In this document: positions 1-8,610 of the stretch, piece by piece
How positions within the stretch are numbered: position 1 is the first letter of the stretch
How the letters are laid out: every line of letters starts with the position of its first letter
From: CBDHEY01 sp965262305
GTDB taxonomy: Bacteria; Pseudomonadota; Gammaproteobacteria; Pseudomonadales; Cellvibrionaceae
Direction: 5' to 3'
DNA: 64,000 nt
Assembly (NCBI GenBank): GCA_965262305.1
Contig: CBDHEY010000001.1
Location: 1-64,000 of the forward strand
Translations under genes and position numbers: made by a program
The notes under the pieces: generated by a model
What the model saw: the letters and a program-made list of their open reading frames with translations, nothing else
Told to the model about the DNA's origin: nothing
Databases searched by the model: none

Positions 1-1
1 A

Positions 2-661
2 AGTTTGTTAAAACCAAATGCCAAATCGATATCTTTCCCTTCGATTTATTTTGACGGCTATTTTCCGCATCTTCAAACACTAAATGCATGGACAGCTAAG
101 CTCAATTTAGTACACGATTATTTTATCGCTTACCTTTCAACAAAAAATTATTCAAACGAAAAAATCTATGCAATCTTACAAAGCGAAAGCCTCTACTCTA
201 AGGCGCTTTCTTCAACTTTGTTGAAAAATTCAATAAATGAGCTAAAAACCCGAGAAGCAAGGGAAAAAATCGATATTTGTGTTTCGGATTACATAAACGA
301 GCATTATAAAAAGTCGAAATTATTCAATCAGTTTAACCATCCTAAAAGAGAGATTATTAAATATATTGCTGAATCTATATTGATTCGAATTGGAATCGAG
401 AACTTTATTATAGCGGATGAAGGTCCTTCACATCTCGATGAAATTGTCACGCCGATATACAGAAGCACGCATAGAAATTTAGCACTGAACTTCGAAGAAA
501 ATTTCGAACGTTATTCCACTCGAAGCCAAAAAAATCTTAATCAAAAAGATGTAATTACCGCTTTCTATGAATTTTATAAGAAACAAGACCCTCAAATTAT
601 CAAAAAAAATGTTAATCGTTCAAAACCGTTTGTTTCACAGATTATTGATAGCCTTACGTAG
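2..661 (+). CDS. WcbI-like polysaccharide biosynthesis protein, C-terminal part
   Basis: The reading frame is open to the left edge, so the gene is probably cut by the window; the TTG at position 5 need not be the real start. The first visible residues, with SFPSIYFDGYFPHL, resemble the FP-x-Y-F-x-GY-x-P motif of the WcbI family. WcbI is a putative acetyltransferase or modifying enzyme of capsular polysaccharide biosynthesis. The remaining 200 residues are helical and polar, with no membrane segment. The sulfotransferase genes that follow fit a locus for decorating a surface polysaccharide. The family call rests on one motif plus context, so the exact activity is unproven. Confidence 0.5.
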   Translation, partial: SLLKPNAKSISFPSIYFDGYFPHLQTLNAWTAKLNLVHDYFIAYLSTKNYSNEKIYAILQSESLYSKALSSTLLKNSINELKTREAREKIDICVSDYINEHYKKSKLFNQFNHPKREIIKYIAESILIRIGIENFIIADEGPSHLDEIVTPIYRSTHRNLALNFEENFERYSTRSQKNLNQKDVITAFYEFYKKQDPQIIKKNVNRSKPFVSQIIDSLT

Positions 662-695
662 GCTATGAGATCTAACTTAGAGCAAGTAAATCATT

Positions 696-1715
696 CTATG
701 ACAATTGTTTTTTCAGCTCTTTATTTTCAAGATCCAGCTTATGCAATGCCGTAAAACTGTCTTCGAGAAGATCGAGCAGTTCGTTTTGAGATAATTCCGA
801 ATTTAAAGGATCTGATCGCTTTCTATCTTTATAGTAATCAGCATTCCACCAAGCCGGCGACTTCTTTACTTTTTCTCGTATTGCCTCATTAAAAAAATCC
901 AAAAGCTCGCAATTCGCACTCCGAGTTTGTTCAATGATATATTCTACATTTTCTTGACTTAATACCCATGCAGGTTTGCCTTGAGTTTTTAAGTATTTAG
1001 ACAGTGAAAAATCCATTTTAGAATTATGCGCTGATGGTCTTAATGTATTGCGCATTTGATAAACTCTTAGCACTATGTCTGGCAAGCTCTTATTAACGAT
1101 ATGATTTTCTTTTGAAGGAATATTTAATTTAACGATTTTTGCGAAATCTTGAATTATATCTTTCGGTAAAACTCTCACTAAGAGTTTATCTACGAAACCT
1201 ACTTTCTTCCATTCTTCAATTTGTTCAACCCATTTTGTGCTATTCACAGCTTTATTCAACCAGCGTGTAAAATCACTTTTTGTCCAGGCTCCCCATTGCC
1301 ACCATGCACTATTCACCCAATCTACCGGCGGTCGAACGTACATTAGAACAATCACTTTATAACTGGCGAGTACACGAAATAACTGCTCTGCCTCTTTGGC
1401 CTCTCTGTTCCATCCTTCACACGATAGCACTAGCATTTCTGCGTCTACGTTTTTTAGCGATTCTCGAAAATTGCTTTCAAAAACTTCTTGGTTACAATTT
1501 TTTAGTATTTTGCAGCTTAGATATTCCGTTGGGCTGGTTATAGCGCAATCAGCTATAAGCTCGCCCGTAAGTAGATTTCCGTTAGCACCTATAGTTCCAT
1601 AGAGCACTTTTTTACCGTCGGTTGTCTCTAACACTGGATTAAAAGAAAGAAATTGTTGTAACGCACTGCTACCGCATTTTCCTGCTCCTATATGTAAAAT
1701 AACCTGTTTAAGCAC
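696..1715 (-). CDS. sulfotransferase-like protein
   Basis: The protein is 339 residues with a GTG start. Its N-terminus carries a P-loop-like HIGAGKCGSSALQQFL, which matches the 5'-phosphosulfate-binding loop of PAPS-dependent sulfotransferases. About 110 residues later LMYVRPPVDWVNSAW supplies the Arg and Ser expected for the 3'-phosphate-binding motif. No signal peptide or membrane helix is seen, so it should act in the cytoplasm, transferring sulfate from PAPS to a glycan or lipid-linked precursor. It is convergent with the WcbI-like gene and divergent from the next sulfotransferase. The start is uncertain because no strong ribosome-binding site precedes the GTG. The acceptor cannot be deduced. 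Confidence 0.7.
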   Translation of the reverse strand: MLKQVILHIGAGKCGSSALQQFLSFNPVLETTDGKKVLYGTIGANGNLLTGELIADCAITSPTEYLSCKILKNCNQEVFESNFRESLKNVDAEMLVLSCEGWNREAKEAEQLFRVLASYKVIVLMYVRPPVDWVNSAWWQWGAWTKSDFTRWLNKAVNSTKWVEQIEEWKKVGFVDKLLVRVLPKDIIQDFAKIVKLNIPSKENHIVNKSLPDIVLRVYQMRNTLRPSAHNSKMDFSLSKYLKTQGKPAWVLSQENVEYIIEQTRSANCELLDFFNEAIREKVKKSPAWWNADYYKDRKRSDPLNSELSQNELLDLLEDSFTALHKLDLENKELKKQLS

Positions 1716-2081
1716 CTGTTGATTACCAATGTATTAACGCTAAACTCTTTTCGCACTATTTTTGCTTAGAGTAATTAATAAAAAATTGAAACTATACCAC
1801 CAAATACGGTGATACATAAGAAACAACTAATTAGGACTATAAGGCTAAAACGTGAACTAAATTTATAAGTTATTCAAGTATTCAACTTTTGAACACTCGA
1901 TGCTTGATGAGCTATCTCACCCAGAGTACATAGCATGGGCGCTTTAGGGTTACCACAAATGAGTAATTTAGTTTAAAGCAACTACTCTTCTTCAAAATCA
2001 CACACTACACTTAATTATTTTATTGCAATTAAAAATTGCTGGTACAATTACTAAACCTAAATATACATTGACTTTATCTCA
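1716..2081. other. divergent intergenic region between two sulfotransferase genes
   Basis: This is AT-rich sequence between two diverging genes and must hold both promoters. No convincing -35/-10 pair, operator palindrome, terminator or small gene was found. Confidence 0.5.
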
Positions 2082-2777
2082 ATGCCAAAAGAAGACATTA
2101 TATTTTTACATATCCCTAAAACCGCTGGGACCACTCTAAGATCACTTTTTTTCGAACAATACAAATACTTAAAAAGTGAGGAAACCTATGAGGTAAGACG
2201 CTTAGATGATCTTAATCATTTTTGGTCGCTTAACGAAAGCGAAGCCACTAAAATTAAGCTAATCTTGGGCCATTGCCGATACGGTGTGCATTATAAGTTT
2301 TCACGCCCATTTAAATATGTGACCTTTTTACGATCACCAGTAACACGATCACTGTCGAGCTATTTCTTCACCCGTTGGGATAAAAACAATTTCTACCAAC
2401 AAATGATTCTTTCAGAAAAGATATCAGCCACAGATTATTTATGCTCTGGACGATTTCCATGGGAAGAGAACAACCAAACAAAACTCATAGCAGGAGTTGA
2501 AAACCTTTCTGAACCCTGTACTGAGCAAATCTATCAAAGAGCCATTCATAATCTTACTGAAAATTTTATCCATGTGGGTATTGTCGAAGCTTTCCAAGAA
2601 AGTCTTAACGAACTTTCAAAAAAGTTAAGCTGGCTAGATTACAAGAGTTTAAATCTTAATGTAACGCCTAAAGCTGCGAAGTCTCAACCGATATCTGAAC
2701 CTGAATTTCAAAAGATTCAAGATATTAATTTTTATGACCAAAAGCTTTATGAATATTCCTTAAACATGCTCGACTAG
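2082..2777 (+). CDS. sulfotransferase family 2 protein
   Basis: The 231-residue product begins with the hallmark FLHIPKTAGTTLR, the PAPS 5'-phosphosulfate-binding loop of the Sulfotransfer_2 (heparan/carbohydrate sulfotransferase-like) family. YVTFLRSPVTRSLSSYFF about 85 residues in is the 3'-phosphate-binding motif with its Arg and Ser. There is no membrane anchor. It is expected to sulfate a sugar residue of a surface polysaccharide or glycolipid using PAPS. It is the second of three sulfotransferases in 6 kb. Each differs in sequence, which suggests different positions or acceptors rather than recent duplication. The gene ends 29 bp before the converging sulfatase. Confidence 0.8.
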   Translation: MPKEDIIFLHIPKTAGTTLRSLFFEQYKYLKSEETYEVRRLDDLNHFWSLNESEATKIKLILGHCRYGVHYKFSRPFKYVTFLRSPVTRSLSSYFFTRWDKNNFYQQMILSEKISATDYLCSGRFPWEENNQTKLIAGVENLSEPCTEQIYQRAIHNLTENFIHVGIVEAFQESLNELSKKLSWLDYKSLNLNVTPKAAKSQPISEPEFQKIQDINFYDQKLYEYSLNMLD

Positions 2778-2805
2778 TTTAAAATTTGCCAAACTGTGGC
2801 TCTAT

Positions 2806-4439
2806 TTAGTCTTCTTGAAAATAAAAATTGTACCAGTCTCGCTCTTTTGCATTGAGTGATTGCATTGAAAAATCTCTGTGAAGTGTGGTTAGCCAATCAC
2901 TAAGTAGTGATTTCATTTCAGATGCTTGCTCTGGTATTTCAGCTATAAGATTTTTTTCCTCCGGATTTTCTGAGGAGAAATCGAATAAAAATTCACGTTC
3001 TGTTCCGGCATTAATATATTTCCAGTCCCCTAATCGAACAGCAGTCTGATTCCAAAATCGCCAAAAAATGGGCCTTTGATTTAAATAATCACTGTTTCCT
3101 GTTAGTGCAGGAAGTAAATCAACACCGTCCAAAGACGATAAATTTTCCTCGTCCAAGCCAGCCGCTTTTAAAGCAGTAAAAACAGTATCTAAACTCAGCA
3201 CGGGCGCATCAACCACCGTATTTCCTGGAATCACTTCAGGCCACTGCATTAAAAATGGTACGCGTATTCCCCCTTCGCTTAACATACCTTTTTCACCGAT
3301 TAAAGGAGTATTGAGGGAACCATTCCATTCTTCAGTATTATCGGACAAGGGCGCGTCCGTTAAATCGTTACCTAGTGGCGCGCCGTTATCGCTCATAAAA
3401 ACAATAATTGTATTTTCTAATATGCCATATTGTTCTAGTTTTTGAATTACTTGCCCTACTCCGTCATCAATAGCTTTGACCATGGCCAATGCATTCTGTC
3501 TTCTGATCTGATCCACATTAGCAAATAAATTAAGGTCTGACTGTCTAGAGGCTAAGGGTACATGGGGAGCGAAATGCGCAACTTGCAAAAGAAACGGATC
3601 TCGCCAATTTCGATCAATAAAAGAATTTGCCGCTTGCGAAATTGCCGTTAATCGGTAAATAGGGTTTTCAACATAATAGGCGTGATTGAATTCCCGTTAA
3701 AATCGAAATTAGCCCAATAGCTTCTTATATAGCCCGTATAAACGTCATCATAACCGCGATTATTTGCAAAATAAGGCGTTAAGGTTTCTTGACTTAAATC
3801 GGAAAAAGCAAATTCATTAGGCTCAGACTCTGGAAATGTTTCCCGAAACCAATCTCTTGAATTTTGGTCGATGTCCAAGTGCCACTTTCCAACCATTCCA
3901 GTTGTATAGCCGAGAGATTTAAATCTATCTCCAATAGTCACAACATCGAGAGGAAGCGGAGTAAAGCGCCCATCATCGACCCCAAAACGCTGTTGATAGA
4001 CCCCGGAATAGAGACCCGCTCTAGAGGGTACACACTGGGGCGCGGTAACATACCCTTGCGTGAATCTAGCGCCATTTTGTGCAATCGTGTCGATATTAGG
4101 TGTGATCACTTCACTTCCAAATTGATTAACACCAATGTCGCGATACCCTTGATCATCAGTGAAAAAAATTACAACATTTGGGAGAGCGTCCTGATTATCA
4201 CTATCATTGCCTCTCGGAGATTCTGTAGTTTGAGGCGTTTGAGTAGGAGTCGGTATGGATTGGAATGTTTGTATCGCTTGCGGCGTGTTAGTAGGATTAG
4301 GAGTAAAGCGCTCCATATCTATATCAATAGATGGAACGGTCGCATTCAAATCACTTTCTGTTGATTCTTCTCCACCACCACACGAAACAATGAATAAAAC
4401 AATAAACAGATAATAAATAAATCTAATGAGAGATCTCAT
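2806..4439 (-). pseudogene. lipoprotein arylsulfatase, frameshifted
   Basis: Two adjoining frames together make one formylglycine-type sulfatase. The upstream part (4439 to about 3650) starts at an ATG preceded by AAAGGA. It has a lipoprotein signal ending in the lipobox IVSC and a Pro/Thr-rich linker, then NVVIFFTDDQGYRDIG (metal-binding Asp-Asp). It also carries CVPSR, the CxPSR site converted to formylglycine, and GKWHLD. The downstream part carries DPFLLQVAHFAPHVP, SDNGAP and GEKGMLSEGGIRVP. The frames join if one base is restored near the GGG at about 3687-3689, giving a chain that reads through FNHAYYVENPIYRLT. With that base it would be about 540 residues and full length. All catalytic motifs are kept, so this is either a very recent inactivation or a sequencing error. 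It would remove sulfate esters outside the cell, opposing or recycling the products of the neighbouring sulfotransferases. Confidence 0.8.
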
Positions 4440-4795
4440 TTTATTTTGTCCTTTGAAAATCGCCAATACATCCCAACAACTCAATTGTTTGGTACGAAAC
4501 AACACACCAAACTGACTAGTAGACTACCACGTAAATTTGTTTTAAATAATGATATCTTGTAACAGACTTAAATAAAACCTTCAGGACAAACCCCTAATTC
4601 GCGCACTCGAAGTCAATCAAATAAACCTGCGGTGTTGACTCACTGATCATTTTCGCAAACAACATGGCTCTAGGGTAAATTCCTTTCCAAAGACGCCAGA
4701 CCGAAGCATGAGAGCAAAAACCAACCTATATATTCAGCGGCGGGTTACTGCTGTTCAATATAATTTACATAGTTTTCTGCATTAGTTGAGGTTTC
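4440..4795. other. intergenic stretch with a possible gene remnant
   Basis: The minus strand from about 4725 to 4594 is an open stretch of about 43 codons without a good start. It ends in a hydrophobic run followed by LIDFECAN, reminiscent of the C-terminus of kinase-fold LPS/sugar kinases (yLIDFe). It could be the tail of a lost surface-polysaccharide gene, but the match is short and I would not call it a gene. The rest shows no clear signals. Confidence 0.25.
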
Positions 4796-4972
4796 TTACG
4801 AAAAGCACGACCTGGTTACCTGATACCCCAAAGCAATAGAACCTTTCGCTCGTTGATCTTCAAATTTTCCGTTAACAGATTGCTTACTTGGAGAATTGGA
4901 GTTGTTGAAGCAGCTATCGCCACAAACATCGGTGAAAAAAGCTAGTAAAGCCATTAATGCTAGAATTTTCAT
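4796..4972 (-). CDS. small hypothetical protein with N-terminal hydrophobic segment
   Basis: Starting at the ATG at 4972, the frame gives about 58 residues. It begins MKILALMALLAFF, then a short Cys-containing part and a polar Asn/Ser/Lys-rich tail with a further Cys. It looks like a small secreted protein. Upstream there is only a weak purine-rich ribosome-binding site. I do not recognise a family. It may be spurious. Confidence 0.3.
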   Translation of the reverse strand: MKILALMALLAFFTDVCGDSCFNNSNSPSKQSVNGKFEDQRAKGSIALGYQVTRSCFS

Positions 4973-5293
4973 ATCTTGCACGCCTATAAAAGCCCAGAAT
5001 TTAAGCAAAACTTATTTAAAAAGAATCAATAAAGTAAACTGGGTTCTATTGTTTGTGTTTAAAACAACCTGAGTCCATTATTCGCACTTCTCTAATATGT
5101 GATGTATTGTAAGTCTCAAGTTTTTTAATAATCGAGCAACTTTCAGCATAATTCGATTCTCCTTATAATAATTTGTCGTATAATCAGAATTACACTAAAA
5201 AAGCGCGCTTCAGCAGAAATCTGACAGCTGCAGTTACTCTAAGAAGGTCAGTTCAATTAATTTTGCAGTAAATAAATTCCCCTCGCAAAGTGA

Positions 5294-5316
5294 AATAGAA
5301 CGATAATCGTTCTATT
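5294..5316. promoter_or_regulatory. perfect 23-bp palindrome upstream of a sulfotransferase gene
   Basis: AATAGAACGAT and ATCGTTCTATT form a perfect inverted repeat around a single central A, ending 36 bp before the ATG at 5353. No T-run follows on the + strand, so it does not look like a terminator. Its position and symmetry fit an operator for a dimeric repressor or activator. The regulator is unknown. Confidence 0.5.
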
Positions 5317-5352
5317 CTGACTTAATTAAACCAATTATATTTTTATACATAA

Positions 5353-6612
5353 ATGAGCTCGTTGAAACTCAAACAAGAAAGACCACGTTCTAAACCGAAA
5401 TTTGAAATTAAAGTAGATGTATATAACAAAAGTATACTTCGTGGATGGAGCAAGCCAAACTTTGACTCCATCAGTCCTGTTGCGGTAAATATTAAATCTA
5501 CGAGCAACAATGTCACATTAATCGCCAATCTATACCGTCCCGATATTCGTCGTGTAGGCCTTCATAAAACCGGCTACTGTGGGTTTTATCTTGATATCTC
5601 CTCTTGGACTGACAAAAAAGTTAAAATCACACCTATTTCTGTTATTGAAGAAAACAAAACTTCCAAACGAGAAGCGCCTATAGTTCCTATTTGCTTTTTG
5701 CATATCCCTAAAACGGCAGGTACAAGTTTTAAAAAAGCAGCAGAAGAGTATTTTGGTGAAGATGCTGTCGTTAAGAACTATGGTGACAAATCCATAGAAA
5801 CTACTCACTGGGTTAAGAAAAAATATTTGGATAATAAATCGATTGATTCATTATACGATGAACTCCATACGCGCGGCGCGGGCATGTATGCGGGGCATGT
5901 AAACGCAATACCTCTATGTAATATATTTCCATCGCATAAGATGGTTGCGTTCTTGCGAAATCCAGTGGATCAAGTCTTATCTCATTATAATCATTACAAG
6001 CGTTGGTACGACTATAAACAGCCTTTAGAAAAGTTTATTGAAACACCCGGTTTTAAGAATATTCAAAGTAGTTACCTTAATGGTATTCCTATCTACCTTA
6101 TGGGTTTCATTGGCATAACAGAACAATACAAAGAGAGTATTGAGGTTTATAATCACTACTACAACCAAAACATAAAAAAGGTTGTTACAAATGTTAACGA
6201 CAAAAAAAATATCGAAAAAATCGATAGTGAGCTAAGAAAACGGATACAAAGGCTTAATAGTAATGATATGGTCCTCTACGAAAGAGGATTAAAATTGCTG
6301 AAAGATCGAATTAAAAATAAACAAACAGGATTCGAGTGGTGTTACGGAGCGATTTTTGGCTTTCAAGACAATCTAATAAAAGGCGCTGCTTTCAGACAAT
6401 TCTCTGAAAAACCAGTGGAATTGAATGTTTATTATAATAATCAAATTCTTGGGTCGTGCATTGCAAAAAGTTACCGTCACGGTTTATTGAAACATAAACT
6501 ACCCAGAGATGGATACATAGGCTTTGAATACAGGTTACCAAATGGTTACAAAAGGGAAAGTATTCGTGTAGAAGTGGCCGATTCTGGGCAAAATCTAATT
6601 TCTGTGGTTTAA
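5353..6612 (+). CDS. sulfotransferase with flanking beta-sandwich-like modules
   Basis: The protein has 419 residues. The central part has FLHIPKTAGTSFKKA (5'-phosphosulfate loop, around residue 115) and MVAFLRNPVDQVLSHY (3'-phosphate loop, around residue 200), typical of Sulfotransfer_2 enzymes. The first ~100 residues and the last ~80 resemble each other. Each has a hydrophobic strand containing I-x-G-W/A, then a piel-like strand, an R-x-x-L/G segment and a terminal GF-x-y/l-x-l strand. Such modules also occur attached to glycosyltransferases, where they probably help bind the acceptor. No signal peptide is present. The ATG has no strong Shine-Dalgarno, but a 23-bp palindrome lies just upstream. 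It probably sulfates a surface glycan; the acceptor is unknown. Confidence 0.75.
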   Translation: MSSLKLKQERPRSKPKFEIKVDVYNKSILRGWSKPNFDSISPVAVNIKSTSNNVTLIANLYRPDIRRVGLHKTGYCGFYLDISSWTDKKVKITPISVIEENKTSKREAPIVPICFLHIPKTAGTSFKKAAEEYFGEDAVVKNYGDKSIETTHWVKKKYLDNKSIDSLYDELHTRGAGMYAGHVNAIPLCNIFPSHKMVAFLRNPVDQVLSHYNHYKRWYDYKQPLEKFIETPGFKNIQSSYLNGIPIYLMGFIGITEQYKESIEVYNHYYNQNIKKVVTNVNDKKNIEKIDSELRKRIQRLNSNDMVLYERGLKLLKDRIKNKQTGFEWCYGAIFGFQDNLIKGAAFRQFSEKPVELNVYYNNQILGSCIAKSYRHGLLKHKLPRDGYIGFEYRLPNGYKRESIRVEVADSGQNLISVV

Positions 6613-7326
6613 ACTTTCAATAATCAAACTTTCATTATTTCCAGTCAATAAAACCAATAATTTGCTTCATGCGGCTCTCAACTTTAGCTCACGTTTACTA
6701 GACTTCTATTGATCTAACGAAGTGATATTTCTTCAGTTAAGTGAAAAACAAATAACGTGTTATCTAGATTTAAATTTTAAACACTTTAAATTGAAAAATA
6801 ATTTCTTTACTTTCTTGGCATAAGATTATTTATATGTCATTATGTAAATTAAACCGACATACATCGTAAAATTAGTAATCTTTCAATTTTTCCGGTTGTC
6901 TTATCCAACAAAATAGCCTCAAAAATTCGATAACCGCGATTATTTTTCATTACAAATCAAAGATACGATTAAATATTTTTTGCGTCAGTATTTTTGTTTT
7001 TTGCGCCAAAAAGAGCGTACAAGTCTTTTTTAGCCTCCTTTTGAAACCTTGCAAAATAAAATTTGTACAAAATTTAACAGATTTGGCACGCGTATCTTTG
7101 TATTAGTTTTTTCTCATACCTCTAATACTTAACTATTAATTACATAGTATTAGTTTTTTCATCAGCGCAATACTTCTAAAACGAGAATGCAACGCATTAT
7201 TGAATCTTATATGTATTCCAAATTAAAAAATTGTTAGATATCGTTATGTGATCTATATATTAGTGAGCGGAAATAAAAATTAGACAGGGATCACATTTTT
7301 AACAAAATAAATATTCGAGGCTTAGA
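6613..7326. other. 714-bp AT-rich non-coding region before the EAL gene
   Basis: No gene was recognised. Two exact 14-bp direct repeats, GTATTAGTTTTTTC, lie at 7100-7113 and 7147-7160. A possible sigma-70 promoter is TTGGCA (6815-6820), a 17-bp spacer and CATTAT (6838-6843). That would leave a 5' leader of several hundred bases for the EAL gene, so a promoter nearer 7250 is also possible. Confidence 0.35.
7100..7160. repeat. pair of 14-bp direct repeats
   Basis: GTATTAGTTTTTTC occurs at 7100-7113 and again at 7147-7160, 47 bp apart (between four and five helical turns), upstream of the c-di-GMP phosphodiesterase gene. They could be binding sites for a regulator or a chance product of an AT-rich spacer. 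Confidence 0.4.
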
Positions 7327-8538
7327 GTGAATTCCCGATATCCAGTAGAGATTCTTAGTAAAGTTAAATATTTTCCGTGCTATCAACCAATTGTTGATGT
7401 CTGTACTTCACAAATTGCTGGATATGAGTGTTTAGCAAGAACACGAGATGCAAATGACAATATTGTTTCCGCGGGATGGCTTTTTTCTGATTCTTCAGTT
7501 AGAACCCAAACGAAACTGGAAATTGATCGGAAGGTGCGTAATCAAGCTTTGGACTATACCGCAAGCAATCCAGACAATGGCCTTATCTTTATCAACATCT
7601 CACCCGTCCTCATGAGTTCATTAAAACTGGGAGAAACACCACCTTCAATTAAACATTTAAGAAAAATTGATTTAGACCCCTCGCGGGTGGTATTTGAGAT
7701 TACTGAAAAAGTGGGTGACAGCAAACTGTTGGATCGCTTCGTTAAAATTTATCGAGACGAAGGTGTGAAAATCGCAATTGATGATTTTGGAATAGAAGGT
7801 TCACAAATCGATCGGTTGGTCGCCTATAGTCCAGACTATTTAAAAATAGATATGGGCATGTTTAAAAACGCATCTAGAAAAGGAAAGTCTTCCAGTGTGA
7901 TTCTTAGCCTAGCCGAATTAGCAGATCGATCAGGTTGTCAAATACTCTGCGAAGGTGTTGAAACTGAAGAGGAATACCATTTCGCGCTGGAATGTGGCGC
8001 AAGAAAAGTGCAAGGCTGGCTATTTGACCAAGCCAGAGAAAAACATCTTGACCGTTTTACTTTTTCTGACAGCATTACACATTATCAAGCCTCCTATTTA
8101 AAAAGAAAACGCCAGAAAATTATTGAGTCTTACGAGAGCAGCGAAAGGCTTACTGGCCATCTTGAAGAACTAGTAGAATGTTATAAAAGAGATGATTTTT
8201 CAAATATTGATACCACAAAGTTGCGCCAATTAGGTGTTGTAAGAATATTTGAGTGTGACTTTTCAGGAAAACAAGTTTCTCCAAATTACCTATTCACTAA
8301 AGACGGACTACAAGTTGATTTTCGGTGCCGCGGCCGAAACTGGGCACATCGTCCCTACTTCACACTACTCCTAGGACTTTATCAGACAGTGGACCACAGA
8401 CAAATTGTTTCAAGCGCATATATCGATCGCGCAACAAAACTATTATGTAAAACCCGCGGACTTATTCTTGATGGGAGCCGAGTACTATTCATTGATACAC
8501 AAACTATCGATGAAACGCTATATTGCGAAGCAGGTTAA
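7327..8538 (+). CDS. EAL-domain c-di-GMP phosphodiesterase with C-terminal sensor domain
   Basis: The start is a GTG with GAGG six bases upstream; the product has 403 residues. Residues ~10-245 are an EAL domain hydrolysing c-di-GMP to pGpG. The signature Glu is in ECLAR (the EAL position reads ECL). Other active-site motifs are intact: NISP (Asn), FEITEK (Glu), IAIDDFG (Asp-Asp), LKIDM (Lys and Asp), CEGVETEEE (Glu) and VQGWLF (Gln). An active enzyme is therefore expected. Residues ~255-400 form a helix followed by an alpha/beta domain resembling the sensor domain attached to YkuI-type EAL proteins. No membrane segments exist, so signal input is cytosolic. The gene stands alone and is closed by a strong terminator. 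Confidence 0.85.
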   Translation: MNSRYPVEILSKVKYFPCYQPIVDVCTSQIAGYECLARTRDANDNIVSAGWLFSDSSVRTQTKLEIDRKVRNQALDYTASNPDNGLIFINISPVLMSSLKLGETPPSIKHLRKIDLDPSRVVFEITEKVGDSKLLDRFVKIYRDEGVKIAIDDFGIEGSQIDRLVAYSPDYLKIDMGMFKNASRKGKSSSVILSLAELADRSGCQILCEGVETEEEYHFALECGARKVQGWLFDQAREKHLDRFTFSDSITHYQASYLKRKRQKIIESYESSERLTGHLEELVECYKRDDFSNIDTTKLRQLGVVRIFECDFSGKQVSPNYLFTKDGLQVDFRCRGRNWAHRPYFTLLLGLYQTVDHRQIVSSAYIDRATKLLCKTRGLILDGSRVLFIDTQTIDETLYCEAG

Positions 8539-8540
8539 AT

Positions 8541-8570
8541 AAAAAACCCTGGCCGAAGCCAGGGTTTTTA
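8541..8570. terminator. bidirectional intrinsic terminator
   Basis: CCCTGGC (8547-8553), loop CGAA and GCCAGGG (8558-8564) form a perfect 7-bp GC-rich stem. A-run and T-run flank it, so it can stop transcription of the EAL gene and of the converging lipoprotein gene. Confidence 0.95.
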
Positions 8571-8610
8571 TCTCTCCTACTGTCAAAAAGACAGCAATTA
8601 ATATACGTTC

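Noticed and set aside
3864..4364. 166-codon rightward frame opposite the sulfatase
   Set aside because: It is antisense to the sulfatase N-terminal half, which has clear family motifs.
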